Positions 1 to 11,432 of a stretch of DNA of 64,000 nt are shown one piece after another. The notes beneath the pieces were generated by a model that was given only the letters and a program-made list of their open reading frames with translations, did no database searches and was not told the origin of the DNA. Where the stretch lies: positions 97,024,122 to 97,088,121 of the forward strand of contig CM036618.1 in NCBI GenBank assembly GCA_020746105.1, written 5' to 3'. Each line of letters opens with the position of its first letter. Positions within the stretch are counted from its first letter, which is position 1. Source of the stretch: Trogon surrucura. Its lineage: Eukaryota; Chordata; Aves; Trogoniformes; Trogonidae. Made by a program: the position numbers and the translations under genes.

Positions 1-359
1 GCCAGGTGTTTATCTACATAACAGATGGATGTGATAATGCCTTTCCAGAGCTGTTTTCTGACAAGGAATTTCAGTTTGAGGTGACTTGTGCGAAGTCCCA
101 GCAGGACTGATCCTGAGAAATGTTCACTAGCGGAGCAGCTGGCTCTCCTGGAAGAAAGAGACCATAATCTTTAATGTGTGAGGCCAGCAAAGACAAAAGC
201 ACCAGCCATTTGGCCCTAGGAGACCCTGATTTTCAGTAGGAAACAAGTAAAACTCTGCATCATCTTTGAGACATAAAAGTCACATCTATTCATTCATTAA
301 ATAGATTTCACCTTAAACTAAATGGGAATCACCCAATTCAAGAACAGATTTGTGTTAGC
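1..359. other. Unassigned DNA, no gene recognised
   Basis: No repeat or exon is recognisable here. One frame is open from base 3 to a TGA at 108-110 (about 35 codons), which is within chance expectation and matches no family I know. Confidence 0.5.
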
Positions 360-388
360 TGGATAGAGAACTTAAAGGTCTCTTCCTT
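360..388 (+). mobile_element. Possible scrap of a CR1 3' end
   Basis: The bases ACTTAAAGGTCTCTTCC (370-386) closely resemble the end of avian CR1 3' UTRs, where a TGGACTAGATGATCTTAAAGG-type phrase precedes the octamer tail. About 24 of 27 positions agree by eye. The usual AACC and octamer tail are missing and are replaced by a T/G-rich tract. A chance match is possible because the segment is so short. Confidence 0.3.
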
Positions 389-482
389 TTTTGGTGTTTT
401 GTTTGTGTGTTTGTTTCTTGGTGAGGTTTTTTTTTCAATTTGGGGGGTTTTGGTGGCGTTTTGTTGGTTTGGGTCTTTTTGC
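383..482. repeat. T/G-rich low-complexity tract
   Basis: About 100 bases made almost only of T and G, with TTTG and GTTTT units and runs of T and G. It has no reading frame of interest. It directly follows a CR1-like scrap and could be a decayed tail or simple low-complexity expansion. Confidence 0.7.
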
Positions 483-3400
483 TTTACTAACAAGCTTTAG
501 AGAATGGCTCAGCTGTAGCCCAAGGTATTTTATAATCATTTTCTAGTATAAAGAGATATTCTAAGTCCCATACATGGGGACCAGAAGGGAAAGGAAAACC
601 GAGAAAGTACTAGAACAAAAGAAATGAGAAGGCTGTCACCCTTCCAAAGCTTTCAGATATATAAAGCAATATAAATTCAGTGCTTGTCCTGGCTCCACAA
701 AATATGCCTTGCTTGGGAGCATTAGTTTTACTACTCAGTTTTCAGATGTGGGGGGCTATCCCAGCAGAGTGCAAAGATCATCCAGCAAACATCTGCCCAC
801 CTGGGGAATAACACCCCCAAATATGCCTGATCTCTGTGTGCATTAGACACTGAACAACTGCAGAATCAGATGTTTTCCAAAAGGCTGAAGCAATTTAACT
901 AGTTATCATATCTTCACAAATGTCATGTCTATAGTATTTCTGGTTGTCTTTTACTGTAGTCTTACACTTTGCTTCTCCTGTGAAGACTTCGTTGTATGTG
1001 CTTTTACCACCCTTTTACCCCACATTTATGCAAAGGGAGACAAGTGACATTTCCTCGCAGTTGATCTTATCCATATTTATACCTATGCGAATTTTGATAC
1101 AAGACTTTCTCTATCTCTTCCCTTTTCCCAATACAAAGATCCTGTAAGGAAGAGTCCCAAGAAAAAGTCTGAAAATTTGTTATAGTGACTCACATTTATT
1201 GTGCTCCATCCAGACTTTTCTTATATAAGGCTGAGTCACTCATTAGCCGGACCTTTGCAAAGAAAGAAGAAAATAAGGGTGTTTTTTTTACAACAGGCAT
1301 TCAAGTCTCATTTTTTTTCTGTAATAGCAACACAGATTAGGGCTTCATCAGAATTTTGATTTAATTTCCTATGGCTTCCCCCTTTTTTTTTTTTAGTATT
1401 TCTTTTATACTGCAGCATCCTCAGGCCACTGAACTGACTTGGGTTTTAGGCTGCCAGGCAATACATTTTCAGGTGTAACTGGCTCTTTGGAACATCTTCC
1501 ATTTCACGTGGTCTAGACATTTCATGTTTATTTTCCAAAGCCCCAAAAACACATATGTCACCGAGATGTATTTTTCTCCCTATGCCTATGAATTCTGTTG
1601 TTTGAAAGGTTATTGCTAGTTTAGACCTCCGACTTGCATTGCCTTATATACAGCTATCACCCCACTAGCTGCCTAGCCTGCCTCAAACAGAGCAGATGGG
1701 TGCATCTGCTAATTTGCTGTGAACCCCAAAAAATCTCCCGAGGGCTGTGATTCCTGCAAAACTCCTCCCCAGATCTTTTCTGCCCAGTTCTGTGAATCGA
1801 ACACGTTTTAAACAAAATGTTAGGGTACCTCTGCGTCTGATCAAACCTTATTGTGGTCGATCACTTTATGTGGAATTAGATTAAATTGTCATCTTTACAC
1901 TATTCTTAATATTTTTGTTTCATCTTTTAGGTTCAGAGCACTCATGTTTTCAGTGGAGAAAAGAAAATTGTAGTCCACAGTATAGTTCCCTAGACTCACT
2001 GGCAAATGTTGGTGGGTGCTGTCTGGATGGCAGCAGCTAAAACAGATTTACCAGATTTTCCCAAGAACAGGATTTAGGAACCCATGTGACTTCAGCTGCC
2101 AGTGGAAAGATGACCTAGAAAAATAATCTGCCCTGGCCTTTTATAATTATATAGTAAAAACCGATGCAGTGCTTTTGTCAGGTGGGAGAACAAAGCAACC
2201 AGTTAAAGATGTGCTGGTTAGTGACATGTAATTAATTTATATGTGGTGAAGTGTAATGTATATCTTGCAAGGATTTGGTGCTTATGCTTGTACATTTACT
2301 TCTCTGTAGACAGCAGTATAACTCTGTGCAAGATTTTGTGTGTGGCAGCTGCCAATGAGCTTCACAGTTACTTGGAGGGGGAAGTCTCTGGGGTTAGGCA
2401 GAGAGTTCAAGCCCTGCGTTTAGTCTGAACCTAACTCTGCAGCTGGCTCCCACACCTCTGAGATTTCCATCTATCACATCAGATCCATCTTTCCCTGGAC
2501 GAGAAGTTGTCTCAAAGTGGCTGATCACTGTCATGTCTGCTCCCAGTCAAAAGCCAGTCGGGGATTATGCACGTCTAACTCATTCAGACAATTGTATCAA
2601 GTATCTCTGTTGATAGACACCAAATATTTGGCTCCAAACAAGGAGATGCTTCAGGCAGAAACACTCACAGTGAGGCCCCATTTTCAGCGACTTCAAACCA
2701 GGATGCACCAGCGGCCGCTGCTCAGTTCCTGCCCCTCACCTGTCCTTTAGCTGGGGTAACCCCAAGTATTCCCCACAGCCTCACAGTCCAAGAGGATGAA
2801 AGAAGTGATCGAGAGAAAGAAAACCTGACAACAACAAAAAATAAACTCTCAGCACAGACAGGTGGTCTAACGCCACCATTACATGATCTCACCAGCATGT
2901 CCAAGGTCACCATTGAGGAGGTGGAAGGACAAGATTCTGTGGCTAGGGGCAAGAAGGTGGTAGGATTGCTCCTTGTAGTGACAGCTAATGCCAGGGAAAA
3001 TTGTTGGAGAGTTGTGGCCACAGCTGGGGAAGACAGGCAAAGCCCAGAGGGAGGGTTGAGTCAGAAAAGCACGAGCCAGGCAGCACGTCAAGATGAATTC
3101 TCCAAGGTCCAAGCATGCGTACGCTTTTTTTTTTCCCATTTAAATCTCACATGAACATCCGTGACTGTTTTTCCTACTGTGCATGGTGTAAATAAACACT
3201 TCTGCTTGTGTTTTACCTTAGTCTTACTGAAATAGTAGTGATTTCACCATAGCTTGCAGACATTTCTTGTCATCCAAATGGCATAGCAAAGTGTAGTAAA
3301 CCTGCAAGTTCTAGACCACCGTCAGAAGTGCTCAAGCCCTGCAGGGTGTTTTCCAGAGTCTCCAAAGGGTACAAGAATGTGCCCCAATGGTTTGAGGGAT

Positions 3401-4553
3401 ATCATCATGGGTGGAAAGAAGAAATGTGTGCACTGCCTGCCTGGATCCTGAGCATCCCAGAGAATTTCCCAGCTGCAGCAGGTGGGATTTCAGCCTCTTA
3501 GCATCAACACGTCAAGCTGAGCTCAAAGCAGAAAAAAATACACAAAATGTGTATTTTGAAGATGAAATTTGATCTGCTCACAGCCAGTTTTGCACTTGCT
3601 TTTCTGTTGACACAAGAGGGTCAATATTTGCTATTCTCTGGCTTCAGTGGGCTTGCCACAAATACGTATTTGCATGAAGCTCAGCACTACTAAGGTTTCT
3701 TGACAGCAAGCCAGTAGAGCAAAAATGCACCAAGGTTTCATATGAGTGGAAAACACCTCCCCAAACTACTAATTCTTGTGGACAATTGGTTTGAGGTACT
3801 TGCCTCACTTAAATATTCTGTAAATATGACTTCTGAGAAAAAAAAAATGCTCTACTTTAGCTGTAGATCAGCCTGAGCCACACCATAACTCAAGTGTTGA
3901 AACGAGCTTTTGAAAAGAACCCCATGAATACAATTCTGTCAGGCCGCGCTGCTGCTGCAAGCCAGGATCAGCCAAAGAAATGTGGATTACATCTGCCTCA
4001 TTGAATCCTGTTATTATCATTATTACTTCACAGTTCATTTTTCCTTCCCAGTGCGAGACTCTCCAAGTGCAGGAATTTGCCGAGCTCCTGGTAATTTGCC
4101 ACACACACTAACAAAGCTGGCATCTATCACAGCTTGTTGGAGCGATGCTGCAGCCTCTGCGTTCCTGGTCCGTGCTCCTGCAGGAAAAGCCCTGAGCACG
4201 GCGAAGCCACAAATTGAATATTGCACATTGCCACATTGTTCGTCTCCCCCTTCCCCAAAACCCATTACCTGCGCCTCTTCTTTCTTTTCTGGCCCACCTG
4301 CTCTGGTGGGACGTGCCTGTTGAATATAACCCTCTCCACAGTAAAGGCCAGCAGTCTGCTCTCCCCTCCCACTGCCCCTTTTCGAGGGGCACATCTGTGT
4401 CTCCTTGGTTGGGCTTTTCCACCCCTTTCCACACACCCTGTGGTGGCAAATACCAGTGCTACAACCCAGCCGGCTGCTGGCGGTCAGGGTTGGCACCAAA
4501 GGCAATATAATGCTGTAAAAAGCAATTCCGACAAACACCAGAAAGATCTATTT
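483..4553. other. Unassigned non-coding DNA
   Basis: About 4 kb with no recognisable exon or repeat family. The longest frame is a minus-strand one of 167 codons at 4035-4538, ending 16 bases from the CR1 element at 4554. Its translation shows no signal peptide, membrane segment or motif I recognise, and open frames overlap it on both strands, as expected for moderately GC-rich non-coding DNA. Confidence 0.5.
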
Positions 4554-5000
4554 ATCATAGAATCATAGAATTGTCAGGGTTGGAAGGGACCTTAAAGATC
4601 ACCTAGTTCCAACCCCCCTGCCATGGCCAGGGACATCCCCCACTAGATCAGGCTGCTCAGAGCCCCATCCAGCCTGGCCTTAAAAACTTCCAGGGATGGG
4701 GCTTCCACCACCTCTCTGGGCAACCTGTACCAGTGTCCCACCACCCTCATGGTGAAGGACTTCTTCCTAACGTCCAATCTGAACTGACCCATATCTAGCT
4801 TTAATCCATTCCCTCTAGCTTTCTTGTAGGCCCCCTTGAGATCCTGGAAGGCCACAATAAGGTCTCCTCAGAGCCTTCTTTTCTCCAGATTGAACAACCC
4901 CACCTCTCTCAGTCTGTCTTCATAGGAGAGGTGCTCCAGCCCTCTAATCATCCTCATGGCCCTTCTCTGGACACGCTCCAGCATGCCCATATCTTTCTTG
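4554..5000 (-). mobile_element. CR1 LINE, 5'-truncated 3' end
   Basis: The left end carries the reverse complement of the CR1 tail: two ATCATAGA-type octamers, then GGTTGGAAGGGACC. Reading the minus strand, the element keeps the last part of ORF2 and its 3' UTR. At 4643-4855 the minus-strand frame encodes the ORF2 C-terminus, with [19 protein letters not shown] near its end and a stop at the expected place. Upstream (4856-5000) the same frame continues as CR1 protein ([10 protein letters not shown], then [20 protein letters not shown]) but meets an in-frame TGA where the family has Arg-Gly before DLI. This is an old, inactive copy. The 5' edge near 5000 is approximate. Confidence 0.95.
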
Positions 5001-8000
5001 CCCTATGGCAGGCATTCCCCATGGCTACTAGTTTTTGTGCAGGTTTATATCAAAAGGAAAATGTGGAACCCCCATCAGTTTTATCTCCTGGCTCGGCTGA
5101 CAACGTTTGCACTATGTTTACGTGCAAATGAGCAGTCCAGCTTCTTGAAAGCTTCACCAGCAGCTTCTTTAGTTAATTTTTCCATTTATGAAACATATGG
5201 TGTTTTAAAGGTCGTATTATCGCAGGCTTTTGGTGTTTGCAGTGCATCTAATTCCGCAGAGGTGGCACTTGGTTTGGCTGTGGCTGCCTGTGACAGAGTT
5301 TGCTCATTCTTTTATTCTCTCCTGGCAGCATTAATGAGCTAATAGCTCACCTTCATATTTCTAGTGCTTTTGCACCAGTGTGGAAGGAACTGCACAGCTC
5401 CCAAATAGTGTTAGAGAGACCTAAACTAGTCGTGAAAGAGATTACACACTCAAAGTTAGCTTATTCTTTCTTTGCCTCCTTAAGAGCTGCTTGGATGACC
5501 CCTGAAAACAAGGCAACTCCTCCCACCAGCTTGCAACGTGTTGACTTTCCTTTTTAGGCATCCAGTATTGGGGAACAAACATTCAAAACTAACATGTCCT
5601 TTTGCCCCCACTTCACTCTTCTGCTGAGATGAAGAGTGAAGTGTGAGGAAAGACAATAATTATTAATATAGCCAATTTTATACAAGGACTAATATCTGCT
5701 AACCATGCTGACAGCAAAATATGACTCCAAAAGGTGACTATTACCAAGTTTTCATTTGCATATGTTAAATGGGCTATGAGAAAAACAGCTGGGGCAGAGA
5801 AGAGGGCCTTCTCTTTTCTCTTAATCGTGCCCCTCATTGAAGTATAATTGTTGAAACTGCTTGAAGACATTCTCGTCCTCTTCAAATCTTTCTTCCCCAC
5901 AACTGCACATAGGCTGTGCTATTGGTGTGCAAGTGGAGAGACCAGACCAAATGACACAGGAACTCTATCTTGGGTTTCTTTCTGTTGGCAACTCAGTGGA
6001 CTACTTCAACTTTTACAATTTATTTTTTGCTTTTACCTCAAAACTTTTGGATTTACAAAATACACAGGAGAGCTCTTTTCTTCACCTCCATTCAGCTCTC
6101 TACCAGGCAATATTTTAACTACCTTCTCTATCTTTAAGAGTGTTTAAGTTTTTAATGGATGCTTTCCATCCTGCTCTCTTTTTCTTTCGAGTCACATGTC
6201 CTCAAGGTCCCACCATCGACTCCATCAGCCAGAGGAAGAACATACCTCAGTGTGTGCTCTCCTGAATCCAGCTCTGCATTCTCCGCTGCTTCCAGCTCCT
6301 GTGGGCTACGCAACCTTCATGAAGATTCTCAGTGGGAGACTGCTGGTGTTCAGAAGTACTCCAAAAAGGGGACTGATGGGATTTTCAAATATTCTCAATG
6401 GGCCTATTTCCAAAATCATATTCCTTTAGAAAATTGCATTGCTGTCACCTGCACTACTTGGCTTCTTTAAAAGCTTCAAACTTAGGAGCCCGAGCTCAGT
6501 GTAAGACATGCTGCGATTTCCTCCTTTTTTGCCAGCTCTGTGACAGGGTCTCCCATGTTGCTGAAACAAGCGACATTTCCAGCCTTCCCTTGGCACACAA
6601 CTCACCCCGTGCTTTAAATGACATGTCATTTACTAATTCCAACCCGCTCTGCTTGCATCTTTACAGCTATCCAAACCACGTGCAGCGTTTGGTAGCATCC
6701 CAGAGCACGGTAAGCATCTTATCCCTGGAGAGGCTGAGCACAGAACAATTATTACATGAATAATCATGCTGTGTGGTTGTGGTTTGCACAAGTAGGGCAA
6801 AGGCAAACATTTGCGTACAAATTGCGGATGAGTCCAAGGAAAATCCATGGCTCCAGACAAGCCCGAGAAAGCTTTGCATCCTGCTCAGATGAGCTTTACC
6901 ACAGCTGCTAGGAACGACGCTCTTGTTGCAAAGGCCAGGGGTCTTTCCCGTAGGCTCTGCCTGCCCTGGGGCACCTGGCAGCACCCTACAGGCTGTGCCA
7001 AGCTGGGAGGGACAGCATGATCTGCTGCCTTGCGAGCATGGCTGCCCACCCCTGCCCTTCACCGATGCATTTGCAGCACCTCCGTCAGCTCTTGTTTTAG
7101 AGATATTCCTGCCAAAAAGGAAGGCACCACACCCTCCACACCAGGGCAGCCTCCATGCTCCCATTGTAAATGACTGCAGCCAGCGAGCACGTCTGCAGCT
7201 CTGAAGTCAGCCGGGGGAAACTATCATAAATACAGTGAAGAATGGGCTGGTTTTAGCCTGATGGGCATTAAGAGAGAACCCAAAAGCAAACTGTACCTTT
7301 GAGGAAGAAGAGATGAGGTCTTGCAGGCTGACTGGATTTACACACAATGCAACTCAGAGCTGTGGATATCCCTCGCTGCCACAGCAGATACAGCACTCCA
7401 AGCTAAATCCGTCTACACGCATCCTCACTGGAGCCTAGGTTGTCCAGAACAATGGGATTTGTCTTTTTAAGCAAAAGAGGATCTAAGAAATGTTAATCAA
7501 GGTACATTTCCAACCCATTAAGCAAGTCTACCTCCAACATATATCTCCTCCCAGCAGCAAGAACATTTATTCTGAGGACTGAAAAATGCTTTCAGAATTC
7601 TGGCCTTCACAGATTGCTGTGTTTTTAGGTTTCTCCTTTCATGATGAACTCAACTTTCTCATTAATCCTTTGTATTTTTTAAGTATCTCTTGGACAAATG
7701 GAATGAAGTAAAGTTGATGGCCACACACCCCCAGTAATCCATACCGAGCATGACTGTGATGTACAAAAAACCCCACTGACATTAACAGGGCTGTACGTTC
7801 TTGGAGAGTTTGCCCACACTCTGTGAACTTAGACAAGGGGCATGGTGGTAGGCTTAACAGTTTCAGGTTGAGGAACTTTAAGAAAGTCCACATCCATTCT
7901 GACACATTTATAAAATGTTTAACTTAGGAGCTTACAGTTAACTTCAGATACATGTTATATATCTCAGGAATGACTGTCCATCTCTCACACCCACCCCTGC

Positions 8001-8163
8001 CTTTGCCCATTTGACAACCTGTGACCAGAAGATGAAATTTTAACAAACCTTCTGCTGGAAAGGCAAAAGGCTAAATTGAACTTAGGGGACGTAATTTAAC
8101 ACAATACTCTCGACAGCCCTTTTGTAACATCAAGGCTGGAAAGCAGTGTTCTCAGCTCTCTGA
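5001..8163. other. Unassigned non-coding DNA
   Basis: About 3.2 kb in which I see no repeat family and no exon. Short frames (up to 165 codons, minus strand, 6667-7164) overlap on both strands and carry no recognisable motif. The segment 6900-7200 is more GC-rich than its surroundings but has few CpG dinucleotides. Confidence 0.5.
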
Positions 8164-8298
8164 TGTTCAGCTTTCTCCCTCTGTGAAAAGGGATTAATAG
8201 TACTTACCTAGCCCACAGACATGTTAAGACAATTTGTCTACCACATTTTGAAGTCCGCATCTGAGAGATACTTTAGAAAGCAGGCTATTATTAAAAGC
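8164..8298 (+). mobile_element. MIR-like (CORE-SINE) relic
   Basis: The segment follows the order of an amniote MIR: a pyrimidine-rich stretch with CTCTGTGAAAAGGGATTAAT (family: CATCTGTAAAATGGGATAAT), then AATAGTACTTACCTAGCCCA (family: AATAGTACCTACCTCATAGG). After that come CATTTTGAAGTCCGCATCTG and GCAGGCTATTATTA, which match the conserved tail (GCACTTTGAGATCC, then GCTATTATTA). The tRNA-like head was not found. The match is by memory of the family consensus and is heavily diverged, as expected for insertions older than the bird radiation. Confidence 0.6.
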
Positions 8299-11200
8299 AT
8301 AGTCCTTTTGGAAAAGCATTTTAAAATAATGAGTTGCATATTCAAGTATGTTCTGCAGTCTTCTCACTGTTCGTCTTCATTGAATATTTTTTTGTATATT
8401 TTAAGTGTGACATGGCTGCAAAGCAAATAATATCTGCCAAACAATACCAAAAATTTGGGCAGATGAAAGAAATGGAGGTCTTTGCCATCTCTTAGGTCTT
8501 TCCTCATCAGGTATAAGAAGACAATAAAATGGAGCACCATAAATCACAGAAATCTGCACAGCATTGTCTCACTCGATGGTTACTGCAGACAACTTTTAGT
8601 CATCTTCTTTGCATGAGTAATGATCCATTTTGTTACTAAGGATCTCTATTGGTGGCAAATTAATGTATGTGGATTCATTAAATATGTTTTCCTTTGAATG
8701 TGTGATTGTTTCACTTCCTTCTCCTCAGAATACAAACACTGCTGTACATCACAGCGTGAATCAGTGCGGTTCTTCCGATCTTATAGGCACAGCCAGAAAA
8801 CAAAAAATGAAAGTGAATTTTCTTTTTTGCCCAAGTTAAAAATATCTTAAAAGAAACTTCTTTCTCAGATGGGGTTGAATTCTGATCTTAGGAAAAGCAT
8901 GAAGGAGTTTCTCAGAAGAGAAGAAAATTATTCTGTACCTCCATCCCCTACCAGAAGTGAGGATTTTGGTCCTCCAAAGATATTTTGTACATATGAAGCT
9001 CCCCCAGCACCTGTCTGTTCCCCGCATTGCCCCACCACCAACACAGGCCCCACTGGCTCCCACTGGATGCTTTTCCAAACCAACAGCTGCCTCTCAGCTA
9101 TCACTTCTTCTCTGGCATCGTTTCCACCTCATTTTCCCTGGCCACACACACTCAGTTAGAGACATCTTTACTTGATGTTAGGTAACAACAGGACCTCTCT
9201 CCTCCAAAGAAAAGCTAGAAAACATAATCGTATATTTGCCCCTCCTCCCTAAATTATTATCAAAAACATCTTTCAAATAACCTCATGGTACAACCCAAAG
9301 AAACCCATCCCAAGCAATTTTAAGATACTGTGTGTCTGATATGGGTTTTACTTTTTTAGTGAAGTTTTTCAGAAAGACAAACCACAACGATGAGCTGATA
9401 ACGCACGATCACGCGCAGCTCTGAATTTCCTGGTTGAACTCTTGGTAGCTTGTGTCAGAAATTCAGTACTTATGTAAGAATAAAATCAAAACCAAACAAT
9501 AAAAACAACAACAAACACACACACACCCCCCCCAAACCTTACAGCACATTTCGTACAAATCCTGTAGTACTTACCCTGAAGATCAGAACAGTTACTTGAG
9601 TAACTTTGTAATTCAAAAGTTTTACAAGGTGCATTTCATGTACTTCAGAGACAAGAACAACTCCACCAGAGCCCTTCTGGTCTGTCAGTTGCATAAATTC
9701 CTGCAATTAGATTTTTTCTTTTTAGTAGACAAGACATGTTATGAATCCACTGGAAAAGAGCAGTCCCATCCCTAGTCAATATATTCATTTGATGCTTATG
9801 TAGCATGCCATTAATATTTTGAAATTGTTGGATCTCAGATCTTTTTATGAACAAACGACAAATGGCATCTCCTCATCAGCATCAACATGAGACAACAAGC
9901 TTTTTAAATACTGTTATTCCCCCATCCTCTGTTTCTTAGAATATCTTAACAGCGAACGTATTGATGCATTTAAAATTACTAGGGAAAATCATTTCTTGGC
10001 TGTCACCTCGCCAAGTTGCACTGTGAAATGTGTTTTTTATAACTCTATTATGAAACACTGGAAGTTGGGAGCAAAGAGCAAAACGAAATTGGGAGGGATA
10101 CTGAGCTGCAGTCACAGTCCAGCAAAGCAGTTCACCCTGGTTATAGTTCATCCGATCCTGCTCCTTCGGGGTCTAGCCAAATGTAACAGTTGAAAAACAA
10201 GAAGCAGTAATGAAACTTTCTCGGGAGACCAGAGCATCCATGTGTGCTTGCCTGTGCTCCACAGCTGCCTGCAACGCTGAGGTGAGGATTTTGAAGAGAA
10301 GCAATTTTGGGATAGTGCTCTACGGCACAGATGGGGTTTTTTTCACATTAAATTCAGTCTGAGGTAAGACACTGAGGAGTCAGTAAGTACGATACCAAGT
10401 GTTAAGTCCTACGTGTGGTTTCAGGAATGTCGCTGTCACTTGCCTTTTCGGGAATGCTTGCACACATGAGCAAAAAGCAAACTGTTTCACTATGAAAAAC
10501 ATCTAAGCCACTGTTTTCCCAAGTCTTATTATTTTTTACTTTAAATTCTCAAAACAGTTTATTGTCTTAGAATATAACTGACATGTTACAATGAGATACA
10601 CAAACTATTATGAAAAATTTCCTAGGTTTTGCTATATACCATTGCTTCATTATTTCTAGCTGTTGAACTTGGACCGACTTGGTGGAGTGAACAGATTTTC
10701 CAACAGGTAATCGACTTCAGGAGAAGGCCTGGAATAATTCTGGGTGGCTGTTACACTGGGAATGAGTCTCCTTCCATTAATTAATCACTTTGGGGAGAAT
10801 TTTGCTTTCTGAATAAACTCATTATTTTTAAACATATGACATTTAGCCATATAACTAAGCTCTAGAACTGTGATTTAAAATGTGTGCCAACTGCAGGCAT
10901 GGCATGCCGTGGATAGCAGAGCCTCCTCTGCATTTTCTGGAGTGACTTTATCTCCTGATTACAAAGAAATGAGGGTAGAGAAATGAACTGACTTGTGATT
11001 TCACACCCTTATTACCAAGATTTATTCACTTGCATGACTGTTGCATTTAAAGACACAGGCAAGGAGACATCAGCTGTGTACCCTGAGAAAATCAAAGTAT
11101 AGCCAAAGAGATAAAGAAGCATACCCAAAGAAGACAAACCCCAACCAAATAAAAAAAAAATAATAAAGCAAAAAATCAGTCCTGCTAAGGCAGAGATACT

Positions 11201-11321
11201 CCCTTGTTCAACTGAACCAGTTCAGCAAAAGTCAATCGAAGCTTTTTGAATTTTAAACATTCATTTTCACAGTATGAGACTTGGGCAGACGTTCTCTTAC
11301 AAAATCTTAAATGTTTTAATA
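8299..11321. other. Unassigned non-coding DNA
   Basis: No exon or repeat family is visible apart from the (AC)n/poly-C tract at 9515-9533. The segment is AT-rich and its frames are short and shadowed on both strands. Confidence 0.5.
9515..9533. repeat. (AC)n microsatellite running into poly-C
   Basis: Six AC units are followed by an eight-C run, inside a longer A/C-rich stretch from about 9480. This is a simple sequence with no further structure seen. Confidence 0.85.
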
Positions 11322-11432
11322 TCTGAGGATATTACTACCCACATTTCTAGCAAGAGGTTACAATCTCACAGCTAATTTTATCTCAAGTGGATTGACATTT
11401 CTCATCGGCAGAGCTAGGTGGAAGTCTGCCTT
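11322..11432 (-). mobile_element. Doubtful MIR-like relic
   Basis: GATATTACTACCCACATTTC resembles the reverse complement of the MIR phrase ending TATTATTACCCCCATTTTAC, and GGCAGAGCTAGGTGGAAG (11407-11424) resembles the later TGGCAGAGCTGGGATT part. The two matches have roughly the right order and spacing for a minus-strand MIR, but the sequence between them diverges strongly. I list it only as a candidate. Confidence 0.27.

Noticed and set aside
3-110. Open frame from the window edge to a stop, possibly a last exon.
   Set aside because: Only about 35 codons, within chance, and the translation matches no family I know. Without upstream sequence it cannot be judged.
4035-4538. 167-codon minus-strand frame next to a CR1.
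   Set aside because: The translation is low in recognisable features and several other frames overlap it. It is not CR1 protein, and chance is the simplest explanation.
8729-8830. A pyrimidine tract and CAG ahead of an open frame, resembling a splice acceptor and exon.
   Set aside because: No matching donor site and no recognisable protein sequence.
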